Below the pieces are notes generated by a model. The model saw only the letters and a program-made list of their open reading frames with translations, was not told where the DNA came from and did not search any database. From NCBI GenBank assembly GCA_905183005.1, contig CAJJDO010000129.1, positions 267,716 through 331,715 on the forward strand: 64,000 bases of DNA, in the 5' to 3' direction. Below are positions 27,001 through 39,800 of this stretch, in pieces (positions within the stretch are counted from its first letter, which is position 1; each line of letters starts with the position of its first letter). Source of the DNA: Paramecium pentaurelia (taxonomy: Eukaryota; Ciliophora; Oligohymenophorea; Peniculida; Parameciidae). The position numbers and the translations under genes are program-made.

Positions 27001-30000
27001 TTCAAATTCCAAAGTTTAATAATATGATAATTTGATTATGCTAAGATTTCTTTTGTTGAAATAGAAATTAAATCAGAATTGGTTGTATCACTTTTAAATT
27101 TGGATAAAAGTTTATATGTTTTTGAATCCCATAATTTTATAGTTTAATCTTTATATTTAGTGATAAAATATGAATTATCTTCTGAAAATATAGCATAATT
27201 ACAACTTGATTCATTGTGATTAAGTTATTCTATACATTAAATTATTTTTAATGATTCAAAATCGATTAAATCTAATTTTCTTTAATAATTCTAATTGTCT
27301 TTGTGAACTAAAAGTAATTTATCCTATTTCTAATTTGAATAAATATAAATATTAAATCCAAAATTAATTTCACTAGATTTTATCTCTATTTCTAAATTAA
27401 TTAAATTTATTTTTGCTCTTTGTAACTTCTCTTCATAATTCAAACCTATGATTATAAATTCTTAACAGTTCAAAGAAAAACTATAATATAAAATATTTTA
27501 AAATTAAGATACAAAAGCATTATATATATTATGCATCTTAATTGAATTACAAAGAGGAATAAATCTAATATCATTATCTATACCAATCCCTACATAATTT
27601 GATTTAGATAATATCAAACAATCTTTTGATATACTAAACTCATTCTAAATTTATAATAATTGATTATTTCCCTTTTCTTTTAATTCATGAATAGTTATAA
27701 ATTTATCATATAATATCATCATTGAATTTGATTATTCTAAATTATAAATTGCTTATATTTTATTACCACATAATATTAAATGTTTAAAAACAATAGGGTT
27801 GTTGATATCGTCAAGTTTATATAAATATAAAAAAGATTATGTAATAGCTACAAACNTGCCATTTTAAGATTGTCATGCGTAATAGTAACTAATTTAGCAT
27901 CTGATATTGATTAAGAATTATCAAATTAAAAATATTCTGAACTTTCTTGATCAAAAAAAACAAAAATTTTAAGAGGTTTAATTTATATCATTAAATTATT
28001 ATCACTTAAAAATTACATGGCAGGTTTAGGAATGTCAACGTAACAAGTTTTTCTTTAAATTTAATATAATTCAGGCTTACTCAAATCCCAAGCTATATGA
28101 TACAATTAAGATTCAATTTAATAGCATGAAATTAGATGATTATCAGCTATTTAAAATTTTAAATTTATTGCTTAAGTAAAGTAACTTATTGTCATGAAAT
28201 TTTCAATTAAATATAAAGTATTTAATTTCCAAATTATAATTAGGCAAGGATCTTTATCAACAGCTGCAAAATAATTTGCATCTTCAGAGAAACAAAAGAT
28301 AGAGCGCAAACCTTATCCTTTAATTAATACATCTATTTTTTTAAATTTGGTTAATTCCCATCTAATAATTTAAGTCAAAGAACCAGATACTAATTATAAA
28401 CCATCAGGAGATATTGATATTAAATTAATTGAATCAGAATGGCCATCCATTTCTGATTATTATGATCTTAAAGCTTTCAAATTCCAAAGTTTAATAATAT
28501 GATAATTTGATTATGCTAAGATTTCTTTTGTTGAAATAGAAATTAAATCAGAATTGGTTGTATCACTTTTAAATTTGGATAAAAGTTTATATGTTTTTGA
28601 ATCCCATAATTTTATAGTTTAATCTTTATATTTAGTGATAAAATATGAATTATCTTCTGAAAATATAGCATAATTACAACTTGATTCATTGTGATTAAGT
28701 TATTCTATACATTAAATTATTTTTAATGATTCAAAATCGATTAAATCTAATTTTCTTTAATAATTCTAATTGTCTTTGTGAACTAAAAGTAATTTATCCT
28801 ATTTCTAATTTGAATAAATATAAATATTAAATCCAAAATTAATTTCACTAGATTTTATCTCTATTTCTAAATTAATTAAATTTATTTTTGCTCTTTGTAA
28901 CTTCTCTTCATAATTCAAACCTATGATTATAAATTCTTAACAGTTCAAAGAAAAACTATAATATAAAATATTTTAAAATTAAGATACAAAAGCATTATAT
29001 ATATTATGCATCTTAATTGAATTACAAAGAGGAATAAATCTAATATCATTATCTATACCAATCCCTACATAATTTGATTTAGATAATATCAAACAATCTT
29101 TTGATATACTAAATTCATTCTAAATTTATAATAATTGATTATTTCCCTTTTCTTTTAATTCATGAATAGTTATAAATTTATCATATAATATCATCATTGA
29201 ATTTGATTATTCTAAATTATAAATTGCTTATATTTTATTACCACATAATATTAAATGTTTAAAAACAATAGGGTTGTTGATATCGTCAAGTTTATATAAA
29301 TATAAAAAAGATTATGTAATAGCTACAAACTTTTAACTTTATTCTATAAATCTTATTAATAGATATTTTTGATCCAAAGTGTAAAATATTTCTTTGTTTG
29401 TTTCTTAATTTTTTAGTCTGATTCCTCTGTTTGTTGCTAAGACTAACAACAATGAATCATCAGAAATAGAAAAATCATTAATATATTAAGAATCCTAATT
29501 TAGTTTTAAATATTAATCTAAAAACATTATTTTAATTCCATTTTTCAAACCAAAAGCTAATAATTTACCATTTTTTGAAAATGAGACTGCTTATATGAGA
29601 GGAGAAGAGTATATCTTTTTCTGTTATATTTCATGAGATTTTTCATCACTATCAAAATAATCTTTGAATAAATAAACACTTTCTCCATCAAAAATAATCA
29701 AATAGTCTTTTTATTCAGAATATTCAATCTTTTTCCACCTTAATTTGTTAAATGAATTTAGAGATCTTTTTTCTTCATAATACACTTCACTTTTCTCCCA
29801 AACAGTTCCAAATTTTCCAATAGTTATCATTAGATTTTAATCAAAACAAAAATTAAAATAATTAAATTTTACTTTAAATAATTATTCGAATTCTTATATA
29901 AGTAATTTCGCATTCCAAAATTATAAAAAAGATGAATTAAAGTTTTCTGTATTAATAACTAATTTATTGTTTAAAAACAAAATCCCTTTATATTCAAAAT

Positions 30001-33000
30001 TTTTGTCTATTCCAATTGTTTTACTAACACAGCTGCTATTTGGATTACAAAATTCTTCAAATAGTTCTACATAATGGGAATTTTATATAGCCAAAAAAGT
30101 TAAGTCTTTGGAAATTGCCAAATATTTAATTTAATCAATTTAAGTTTCCAATTTCCTGATCAATTTCAATTCATTTATGTCCCAAACATATATATAGTTT
30201 AATATACAACAAATTAATATTTAGCTATCGAAAGAAAATTTTAATTAAAGAATCTAGTCCTAATTATCTATTAATGAGGCAATATAAGTAATGCATCCTT
30301 TTTTCGTAATATTCCAAATACTCAAATTATATTTATTATCTTTCTCTTCAACACAAGCTAAAATTTTGTCGTTGGGACTAATTTCAATTTCTTTAATGCA
30401 AGTATCCAAATCAACTTAATCATAATATTATTATTAAATCAATGCAGCAGTATCATATTATTCTATTTATATAACTTAATCATATTCATTGATTAATCCT
30501 AAACAATCATATCTGAATAATCTAGTCTTCGTTTTGATTAATAATAATTTATTATTTTTAGTAATCTCAATTTTATCAATCCCCTCATCCAGGTTAATTG
30601 ACTGAAGCAATTACAAATTCTGTAAATCTAAAATTTTCCAAAATTCTATAATTCCATCTCCATTACCAAGTATTAGTACTGAGCTATTTTGTGAGATAAA
30701 AATTCTAGATACATTTTTAAGAGTAGTAGGTAAACTTGTAACCTATTTTATATTTGTAACAGAAATATAATCCCACAATAATACTTCTTAACCTCCAGTA
30801 GCTAACAATTTTTAATCAAATGAAATTGCCATACATTTTATTTGATTAGAAGTTGGATAAGATAAATTTTAGGGTTTATCAGAGATTATTAGATTCTACA
30901 TTTCTAAAATAAAAAAATTTAACTTTAAATATTAGACTGCAAGATATTGATTATTGGATGATCTACAAATATCTTCATACATATAATTTTTCAAAGGTTA
31001 ATATATAGTATCAGATAAATCTTTGGCATTTAGAATAAATATAGAATTAGTAGATAAACATATTAATGTATTATTCATTTTACAGAATGATATTTTTAAA
31101 ATCTACTAATTTTGAATTTATCTTTCTAATGGTTTTTTATTTTGATCTACATTCCATAAAATAATTTTTCCGTCCTCCCCTCCAGAAAGTAAAGTAGCTC
31201 CATCATCTAAAAAGATAATTGATTTAATTTGTTTTTTGTGACCTATCAAAGAAGGTATTTCTTTACAAATTAAATTTTTCCAATTTGCATTTTCTAATTT
31301 TGCTAATGTAAAATTGCAGGAATCTATAGAAACATTGTCAAATTTTGTATTACTTAAATTACTTTTAAAAAATGAGATTCCACAAAGTTTTGTATCTGAT
31401 AACTAAATTCCATTTAAATCTTCTTCTCCTAAATATTCTCCCAAATAACTTAATAAAAATATTGAATTAGATGATGATCTTATTAATTCAGTACTTATAT
31501 CAGGATAATTATTCTACAACTTAACTATTTCTATCAATTTTTCTTTAAAGTTTGCAAACTAGTAGATTTTAGGTTTAAGGAGTTCTAAACAACCTTGAAA
31601 ATGTTCTAATGATAAATTAAATTTATTTCTTTTAGTAAAAAGACTCTTTAGCAATAAAGTTTCATTCATCTTTTTATCTGTTGTAAATATTCTTTCAAAT
31701 AAATTAAATAGATAATCAGCAACAAAGAACTCTTAAATAGATTTGTGATTAAATGAAAATAAACTACCTTTTGAATTAAATTAACATACATTTTCGTAAT
31801 AAATTTTTATATTCTGAATCTTATTCATTTTCATTAAAATAATGATCTTCCCAAGATATATCCTACTGATCATCCTTTTCAGATAGTAATTTTAATTTTC
31901 CCTTCTATTTATAATTAACTTAAGTTAATTCACTCAGAGTCATTTCAATAGCTAAGTAAGTACAAAAATATTAAAGATCAATCAAAAAACTCTACCAATT
32001 GATATTTTTTCCTAATTCTTTCCATTTCTATATTTGTGAAGCATGATAAAAGTCAACAAATTACTTATAAAAATCAAATGCAGTAAATTGATGTAATTAA
32101 AATGCTGCAACCACAAAATTTGCATCAAATTCTACTGTAAAACTAACTTTGAGCTCATTCATTATATAATTGTCTTTATAAGTAAATTAATGAGCAATAG
32201 AGTTTTATTCAAAAAAATTTTAATTATCTAACTCATTTAAGATATATTCACAAAGTTTAAGCAATTATACGTCATCAATTAATATTTTCTAATCTTGTTC
32301 ATGTTAATTTTAATTAATTTGCGAATATTTTTTAAGTAACTAATTTGACTTTATAGCTTCTTGTTTCAATTTAAGATAGTTTTACTTCAAGACTTATCTC
32401 ATAAAAGTAGCTTAAGAGAAAAAAGATGACATTTTAGGCAATACATAAACAATAATTTCAAGCATAAAAGGTGTATTTAATAGATTTTATATTTTAACTT
32501 TTTTGATTGTTTGAGTAAATTTTTAATAACCCCATAATTAAAGTAAATCTTTATTTAATGATATCATTTAATCAGCTTTGAATAACTAAAAAAACTATAT
32601 TTATAACATCTTTAATATTATTTTTTCTGTGTCTTTTGGCTAGAATAATAGTTATTCATTTTAATTTTGTAACAAAATCTTTTTTACTGTTTCTTCAATT
32701 TAACTCCAAATTATTTTAAATTCATTAAATGAAAAACTTTAAGCTTTTAATTACTTAAGAAATTCATAAAATCTTTTTATCGCTCTTTTTACACTGACTT
32801 TAGAATATTATGTTAAATATTCATTACTTTAATCAGAATTAAAGGGTAGTAATTCAACTTCTTTAAGAGTACTTATACTTTTTCCATAAAACCAAGTTTG
32901 ATAATCAATTGAATTTAATATTTCTTGTCTAGAAGTTATAATAATTTTAAAATTTTATCCAGATTCTGAAAGATTAAATTCTTAAACAAATCTATTTGAA

Positions 33001-33652
33001 TTGTATAGATTTTATTCTAAACAATCTTACTTCATCTCATCGTAACTTTCAAGAATTAAAACAATACTTAAATTTTTTTATTTTACTGCCTCCTTAAAAT
33101 CTCTTATTTATATGCTATCAAAGTTATAATTTTATGATTCCAATGCTTAATCAATTAAATTATGTCTTGGATCTTTAATAGATGGTAAAGAAACATAAAT
33201 TGGAATCCATTTTGGTTCTATTTAATCGTAACTCCATAATAATTCTTCTATATTTTTAGCAGCTCTGCTTTTTCCTGAACCTGCTTTTCCTTTTAAAAAC
33301 AGTACATCTTTATTTTTTTCATTTTCATCCCATAAAAATTCATTTACTTCTCCCTCAAAATCATTATAGATTCTTTTTAAAAGATAAGAAGTTTTATCTT
33401 AATTTTAAGATTATTTTTTATTTCCTGATACTGGATCATATTCTTAAGTTTAGATTTCAATATGTATTTAATCTAATTCATTCTCATCCTTCTATTTTAA
33501 TAGTTATTGTTTCCTAATAAGTAGTAATTCAACAAAATTCTTTCCTCTAAGTCTTCGAACATCATTGGCTATATCACTTACATTTTGCATAATTTAATCT
33601 ATTGAGCTTTTGATATGCTTTACATCTTTACTTAATTCTTTCAAGAATATCA
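22689..33652 (-). CDS. NACHT-WD40 (STAND) protein, C-terminal two thirds
   Basis: This is the 3' part of one gene whose 5' part is 36830-39989. The NTPase has GKAGSGKS (Walker A, about 33264-33290), VLILESYDEM (Walker B, about 33032-33062) and IIITSRQE (about 32925-32950). The winged-helix end has HKSIQEFF (about 31720-31755), typical of NACHT. WD40 repeats follow from about 31250 (first blade LLSGGEDGKIILW) to the TGA at 22689. A 22-nt intron (31768-31789, GTA...AAG) is needed for frame. NACHT-WD40 proteins are signalling switches that oligomerise on ATP binding while the propeller senses a ligand; the ligand here is unknown. The span contains duplicated contig ends (24376-26597, 26382-27855). 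After collapsing them, removing the intron and joining to the 5' part across the transposon, the gene is exactly 3,358 codons. Confidence 0.88.
24045..24375. other. Assembly gap (331 N)
   Basis: The gap is bounded by overlapping sequence (24376-26597 repeats 21823-24044), so it is an artefact of scaffolding. Confidence 0.95.
26382..27855. repeat. Duplicated contig end (partner 27857-29330)
   Basis: These 1,474 bases recur at an offset of 1475 across the N at 27856, with at least one substitution (ctaaactcatt against ctaaattcatt). Both copies lie in the WD40 part of the STAND gene, so the array as written contains repeats that are not real. Confidence 0.9.
27856..27856. other. Single-N contig join
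   Basis: An N between two copies of the same 1.5 kb of WD40 coding sequence. Confidence 0.9.
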
Positions 33653-33654
33653 TA

Positions 33655-34397
33655 TAAATGTTACATTTTTTAAAATTATTTATCGTGAATTTAATCTGTG
33701 TAGTTTGTAGATTTGTTATTATGTTTCATCATTTTTTATTTATTACCATGAAGATAGCTCTTTAGTATACATTGAAATCCTTTTATTTAAGTCATAATGT
33801 GTTGATTTAAATTATGTATTTATAATTTTATAAAATTCTACTCATAAATCATTCCTTTATAAGCAGTCCATTAGTTTTACAAACACCTTAGAACAATATT
33901 TCTCAATTCTATTATTATTGATATTCTTTATGCTTTTGTGAATTTCATTATTAACAGCAATCATTGTTCTGCAATCTTATGAAAAAAGTTGGCTTTTTAT
34001 GTCTCTCCAAACTTTTTCAATAGGATTAAGTTATGGGCAATAAGGAGGAAGATAAAGATGATTGATTTAGTTGATTATATGCTATTTTAGAAATTATTCC
34101 TTATGAATAGATGCATTATCTAAAATCAAAAAATACAAACCTCTACCAAATTTTTCATTACACAATTAAATTAAACGTGGAAGAAAGTTTTTCATAATAT
34201 GAGCGTCGACATTTGTTCTTATACATTGAAAAAGAAACAATCCTTGTCCAATAGCACCAATTATATTTATCCTTTTGGTAATTGTAATAAAATTTGAATG
34301 GAGTTTTTATCCAACTTAGCTCCATACCTTTTACGGATAATCATTCCTAAACCCACTTTCATCAATATAAATTGGGTATAAGTTATTCTAAATCAAA
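33655..34397 (+). repeat. Left terminal inverted repeat (about 743 bp)
   Basis: Inverted copy of 36086-36829. Similarity ends at the tttttgatttag stretch, just upstream of the YIDESG codons of the transposase. A few differences exist, including AGA here where the right arm has TGA. Confidence 0.85.
33842..34397 (-). pseudogene. Transposase 3' fragment in the left arm
   Basis: It encodes the catalytic half only: YIDESGFRND, ILDNASIHK and LPPYCPQLNPIEKVW, the three acidic blocks of the DDE_3/IS630 fold (D...D...E). It has no N-terminus because the inverted repeat begins inside the gene. The frame is open to the TGA at 33842-33844, and it has Arg (AGA) where the right copy has a stop. It is a useful witness of the undamaged sequence. 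Confidence 0.8.
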
Positions 34398-34468
34398 AAA
34401 ATATAAAAAGACAAAAATAAAATACAATGAATTTTGCTTTTTGTTATATTATGAAATATTTACATATA

Positions 34469-35112
34469 TCAATTGATTTGATTCAACATTATCTGTTCCT
34501 CTTAAATCTCATTTTAGTTAATTTATTCAATCTATTATTTCAAAGTGTTAATATATTTGATTTTTTATTCTTTTTTTCTTTTTTGTTTTTCTATTTTCTC
34601 TTTTAACTTATAATCTTTATACAATTTAGCTTGACTTTTTGATCGTTTAAAAAATCTCCCTTATGATTTTCGATGAAGTGAAGTGTTAAATTCTTACAGC
34701 ATTCTAAATTATTTTTAGATATTTACTTTAGTTCTTGTTAAGTTACAATAGACATACTTTCAGGAATGTTGTGTCTAAATACATCGTGATTATCTCTTAA
34801 GGTGTGAAACACATTAATCATCCATTATTTATCAGGTAAATGATTTTCATCAAATCCCCAAGGTTTTGAAACATTAATTTCCTATATCAACATCCATAAA
34901 TCAAGCTTCTATACTTGCTTTAGCAGTTGACCTATTTTGATATCCGATGAGGCGATTCGAAATACTTTGTTTGTCATAATTTTAAATAGATATTCTGTCG
35001 TAATTGCTGCACATTATCTTTTTGGAATATAAAACCCTTTAATGATTAATGAATAATAAGCTGAATCTAATGATCCTACTGCAGCATTTGCTTATTAGAT
35101 TGAAATAGCCAT
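34469..35112 (-). CDS. Transposon passenger gene: basic coiled-coil protein of unknown function
   Basis: From ATG at 35112 (MAISIQQANAAVG) an open frame runs to a 23-nt intron (34704-34726, GTAAAT...TTTAG) and then to TGA at 34469-34471, about 206 residues. The first exon has a compact motif KPWGFDENHLPDKQW and then VFHTLRDNHDVFRHN. The second exon is strongly basic (KRSKSQAKLYKDYKLKEK, KQKRKKEQK), then an amphipathic helix with leucine/isoleucine spacing (INTLKQQIEQ). Basic region plus zipper-like helix suggests DNA binding, like a bZIP, but I do not recognise the family. It lies in the unique centre of the element between the two arms, transcribed away from the transposase. It could be an accessory transposition protein or a captured host gene. 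Confidence 0.55.
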
Positions 35113-35349
35113 TTCTCACCTTAATTAAAAATTTAATTCTAATTATTTTTCTCGAATTCAGAATTTTTATTTTGATTTCAAAATTTATATCTTGAATTAA
35201 CAAATAAATATAGCTAATCAAATTTTAATGCTTTTTTATAATACATTCAAGTTTAAAAAATTATGTATTAAACAAATTTTTTTTCAAATTAATATTTTAT
35301 TTTTGTTTATTTAATTAATTAAAAGAAATAGAGTCATACATATGCAAAT

Positions 35350-36642
35350 TGAGTATTAGAGAGAAGATTTAGAGGATTCAATTAGTAATAGATATTTAAC
35401 TCAATATTAGATTATAATAAATACAATTTTTAACAAATACTAGAGAAAGATCATATTTGCGATGAATTTTGTCAAGATTATAAACAACTTTAACGATTTT
35501 CGGTGAGATTATATAGAATTCCTTTAGAAATTGTGACTCTGGAATTTTAGGAGGCTTGGGACTTTTGTTAGAGTAAAATCGAAGTTTATTTCATGAAATT
35601 CTAAAAAAAAAATAACAGAGAAATCAAAAGGCAAAAGAGACAATAAAAAATAGTCGTTAAAAATATTCCCTTCAATTTCAAAATTAAATCAATTTTACAT
35701 AGAATACATGAAAATCATATATCATTAGTTTCTTAATCTGTTATTTTGGGATTGTCAATAGAGAGATTAAAATATTTGCACAAGGAAATAGAAATAAATT
35801 AAAATTTTCATTATATTCATCCTTTTGAATTTGTTAATGATCACTCAATATGGGTTTCTAAATATGTCAGATAAGAAAACATCTCAAACCTTTTTTCAAT
35901 TTAAAATATATATAAGGATTTTTTAATCCAATTTAATGTGACCAGAGAAGAGCTATCAATTTCGTAATTTAGAAAATATTCCAAATAAATTGGATATTCT
36001 TACAAAAAAACCTCTAAAGTAAGCATGCAGGCTACAACATAAATAAATAAAGAGTAAAGAGTGCAATATGCTTTATAATTTTTATTTTTGATTTAGAATA
36101 ACTTATACCCAATTTATATTGATGAAAGTGGGTTTAGGAATGATTATCCGTAAAAGGTATGGAGCTAAGTTGGATAAAAACTCCATTCAAATTTTATTAC
36201 AATTACCAAAAGGATAAATATAATTGGTGCTATTGGACAAGGATTGTTTCTTTTTCAATGTATATGAACAAATGTCGACGCTCATATTATGAAAAACTTT
36301 CTTGCACATTTAATTTAATTGTGTAATGAAAAATTTGGTAGAGGTTTGTATTTTTTGATTTTAGATAATGCATCTATTCATAAGGAATAATTTCTAAAAT
36401 AGCATATAATCAACTAAATCAATCATCTTTATCTTCCTCCTTATTGCCCATAACTTAATCCTATTGAAAAAGTTTGGAGAGACATAAAAAGCCAACTTTT
36501 TTCATAAGATTGCAGAACAATGATTGCTGTTAATAATGAAATTCACAAAAGCATAAAGAATATCAATAATAATAGAATTGAGAAATATTGTTCTAAGGTG
36601 TTTGTAAAACTAATGGACTGCTTATAAAGGAATGATTTATGA
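35350..36642 (+). pseudogene. IS630/Tc1-mariner DDE transposase with one in-frame TGA
   Basis: The frame is open from about 35350. The N-terminal half (about 240 residues) is divergent. The catalytic half has YIDESGFRND (about 36117), ILDNASIHK (about 36360) and LPPYCPQLNPIEKVW (about 36430-36475), the canonical DDE_3 blocks with the downstream NPIE-W signature. It ends at TGA 36640-36642. One in-frame TGA at 36265-36267 interrupts it where the left-arm copy has AGA, so a single A-to-T change disabled this copy. No clear ATG opens the frame; a small 5' intron may be present. The 3' half lies within the right inverted repeat. Confidence 0.85.
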
Positions 36643-36829
36643 GTAGAATTTTATAAAATTATAAATACATAATTTAAATCAACACATTATGACTTAAATA
36701 AAAGGATTTCAATGTATACTAAAGAGCTATCTTCATGGTAATAAATAAAAAATGATGAAACATAATAACAAATCTACAAACTACACAGATTAAATTCACG
36801 ATAAATAATTTTAAAAAATGTAACATTTA
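36086..36829 (-). repeat. Right terminal inverted repeat (about 744 bp)
   Basis: Inverted partner of 33655-34397, carrying the transposase 3' half and about 190 bp of non-coding end sequence. Confidence 0.85.
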
Positions 36830-39800
36830 TACTAATATCTAATTTTTGAGACATATCTGTGATATTATCAAAATAAATTTCAAAATCATCTAAGGCTTAT
36901 TGTAATTATTCTTTTGATTGAATTGAATTATCAGTTAATACAGAATTTTCAAGTTATTCAATTCTATTAAGCAAATTTTTCATTTCACCTTTGATTTAAT
37001 TTGTCATTGTAGTGAGATCATTTGAAAATAATTATTTCTACATTTCTATCATTTCCTTATTTTTAAGTATATTTCTAACATCACCATGTTTCTCATAAAT
37101 CCATAACTTTTGTAATAAATTTTAACAAAACTCTTTGATTTTGGTTTCTTAAATTAAAGCATCAATTTTTATAACATTAAATGCCAATGCCTCTCTTACT
37201 TTATGAGAAGAATTCCCAAAAATCTCAGATAAAATATTAGTTTTTTATGTATCTAATGTAGTAGAATCTTTTAAACTTTTTACCAACTCTTAGTATATTA
37301 AACAATATTTAATTTCTGTATTTCCATTTTATGATTATATTTTATATATTGAATGACTATTAAGGAGAATTAAATTAATTTTCATTTTGTCAATACATTT
37401 TTGATTTGATAAATGCTAAATATTATCCTAATTTAAAACAATTTGCTAGTCTTTTTAGATAGAAAAACAACTGTCCTAAATAATATGAAGTAATTCAGTT
37501 ATTAAATTCTTAATACTTTATTAAAATTCATCTTTTTTTTCAGACCCCCAAATTTCAGAACTCCAATTAAACAAATTATAATTTTATTATATGATTCTTC
37601 TTAGTCTTTTTGTATTTATTATCACAGCGATTATTTAAGTAATAGAGCTTTCAAAATTAAAGAAAATTTAAGAATCTAAATCATTAATTGTGTTTTTTGG
37701 AAGCAATTCTGTCTATTCAGCTTTTTGATCATCTCCATACATTTTCTTATTTAAATTTGAAAGAGAGTTAGTAAAATTTAAATTTATTTCTTCTTTTAAA
37801 GTTGATTTATTGACTTTATTCAATCCTAATTATGATAATTTGTTTAAGGCTTCTTATAAAATCATAATACTTTATAACTTTAATTCTTGATTCCATTACT
37901 TCTATTATAATGAGATTATATCTTCTCTAATTTTATCTTCTATTATATTTATTTCATTTATTTCTTACTTATTGAGTATTAAATTAGGATATTTATCAAA
38001 GTATTCTTGTATCATAACTTTTCTTTCAAGAACTAAGCTTTTAATTTAATCTGTAGCTATGCTCTCGTTTTCCAACAAATTAGTATGCTAATTTTTATTG
38101 TTAAAATACTATTTTGCAATATTATCTTCATATTGTAACACATTTATTTTTTGTTATTAAATTCTTAATAATTTTTTGTAAAATTTAAAAATTAATGCAA
38201 TTTCACTGCATCTTTTAATATTTTTTCCAAATTCGTTAAGATTATTAAATTCCCAATTTTTCTCTACCCAATCAGTAGAATAAACCTAAAGAATTTAGTT
38301 TGATAAATTTTTAATTAAGGCAGAGTTATAAAATAGAATTAATTATTGTGATATATCTTTTTGTGAAACCTACTCTTAAGGAATTGTAAGGGATATTTAG
38401 GAATTAATTTATTTGATATTGTTTTTTATTTTTTTTATGTTACAAATGAAATTAATTAAGAAATTATTAATGACTTATATAAAAATTTCCAATTCTTACT
38501 GATACTTTATCAATGTCTGTTTTAATTATGTCTTTTAAACATATTTTACATTATTTTCATCTAAAATTATATCCTCGTAAGAGATTAAAATTTGAGTAAA
38601 TTAAACTATTAAATTGGGTAGCTGTTGCAATTACTTTACAAATCTATTTTCAGCTTCAACTCTTATTTCATTTAAATTAGGCATCTATTCTATATAAGTT
38701 TTATCCTTTAACAGTCCTAGATTCTTCTCATTTGATCTCAAAATTTATTCAATATTATTGATTATTTCGGTTTCCTTAATTCTAATAATATCTATCTCAT
38801 AGAATATATATAATAGTTACAAAAATGAGTCTTTTTACTGATTAATAAGATATTGAATATCTTGTTTATAAATTTTTATTTCAGTTTTATTTTACATTGA
38901 GATTACTTCATCTTTAGAAGTTTAATTATCTATCAAATTCAAATTTTCCTTGATTTTTGTGTAGCAATTTAATAAGGCTATTTGTAATGAAGAAAGAATT
39001 TCCAAATCATCAATATTTGTGAATAAACTAATTGTTAAATCTTGTAAATTGATTTAGCTTTTTTATTATGAACTAAAATCAAAATTTAAATACTATGAAA
39101 ATAATTTTATAGAATTGACTTGTTCATCTAACAAGTACTCCTAAAATAATTTTAAATTTTAAAATTCTCGAATAATAAATGTCCCTCTCCCAGAATATTT
39201 TACTTTTCCTTTAGTCTTATCATAAGGCATTAAAACAATTTAATTAGAAACAATCAATTAATTCCAGCTAATATGATGTTTTTGATTCAACATCTATTCA
39301 ACTTCAGCTCGATAAATTATTGGCCTATATGACATTAAACCTGAGATTAAATTAATCCAACAAAAATGAATTAACCAATTTTATGAAGCTCCTATATATT
39401 TATTATATCCATCTGTAAGTTAATTTATTGTTTGTTTAACTGAATAGCCTTCTTTTAATTAGAAAATTATTGACCATTTCAAATTTTCAAAAAAATAATA
39501 AAGCTCATATATTTTCAAAGGATTCTTTATTTACTTGTCGTAAAAATTAAGCAATAGATATTTTCCAGCTTCCATAAGAGCATCTAGAAGTTCTTCACTA
39601 GGTTTTAATTATGATATAGAAGAGGCTATTCCAAATAATACTGCTTTTATTAAGTTCGTGCCTGTTTCTGAATTAGTTCGTAAATGTGCAATACCAATTT
39701 TTATCATCTAAAGCTCAAAATCAGTTCCTGTCAGCCATATTTTTGATGATTCAACAGATATTTATTCTTCAAATATCACATTTGTTTAAAATTTTAGATT

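Larger units (their letters stand above)
33655..36829. mobile_element. IS630/Tc1/mariner-type transposon with long inverted repeats
   Basis: The element is flanked by TA on both sides (33653-33654, 36830-36831), the target of Tc1/mariner transposases. Its ends are perfect inverted copies (read inward AATGTTACATTTTTTAAAAT), and with the flanking TA they give TATAAATG, six of eight matches to the Paramecium IES end consensus. It has inverted repeats of about 745 bp, a DDE transposase pointing right, a 3' transposase fragment pointing left in the left repeat, and a separate intron-containing gene. It sits inside the STAND gene. Removal leaving one TA restores that reading frame (GAT ATT AGT ATG ATA TTC). 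It therefore behaves like a large IES derived directly from a transposon. Confidence 0.88.
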
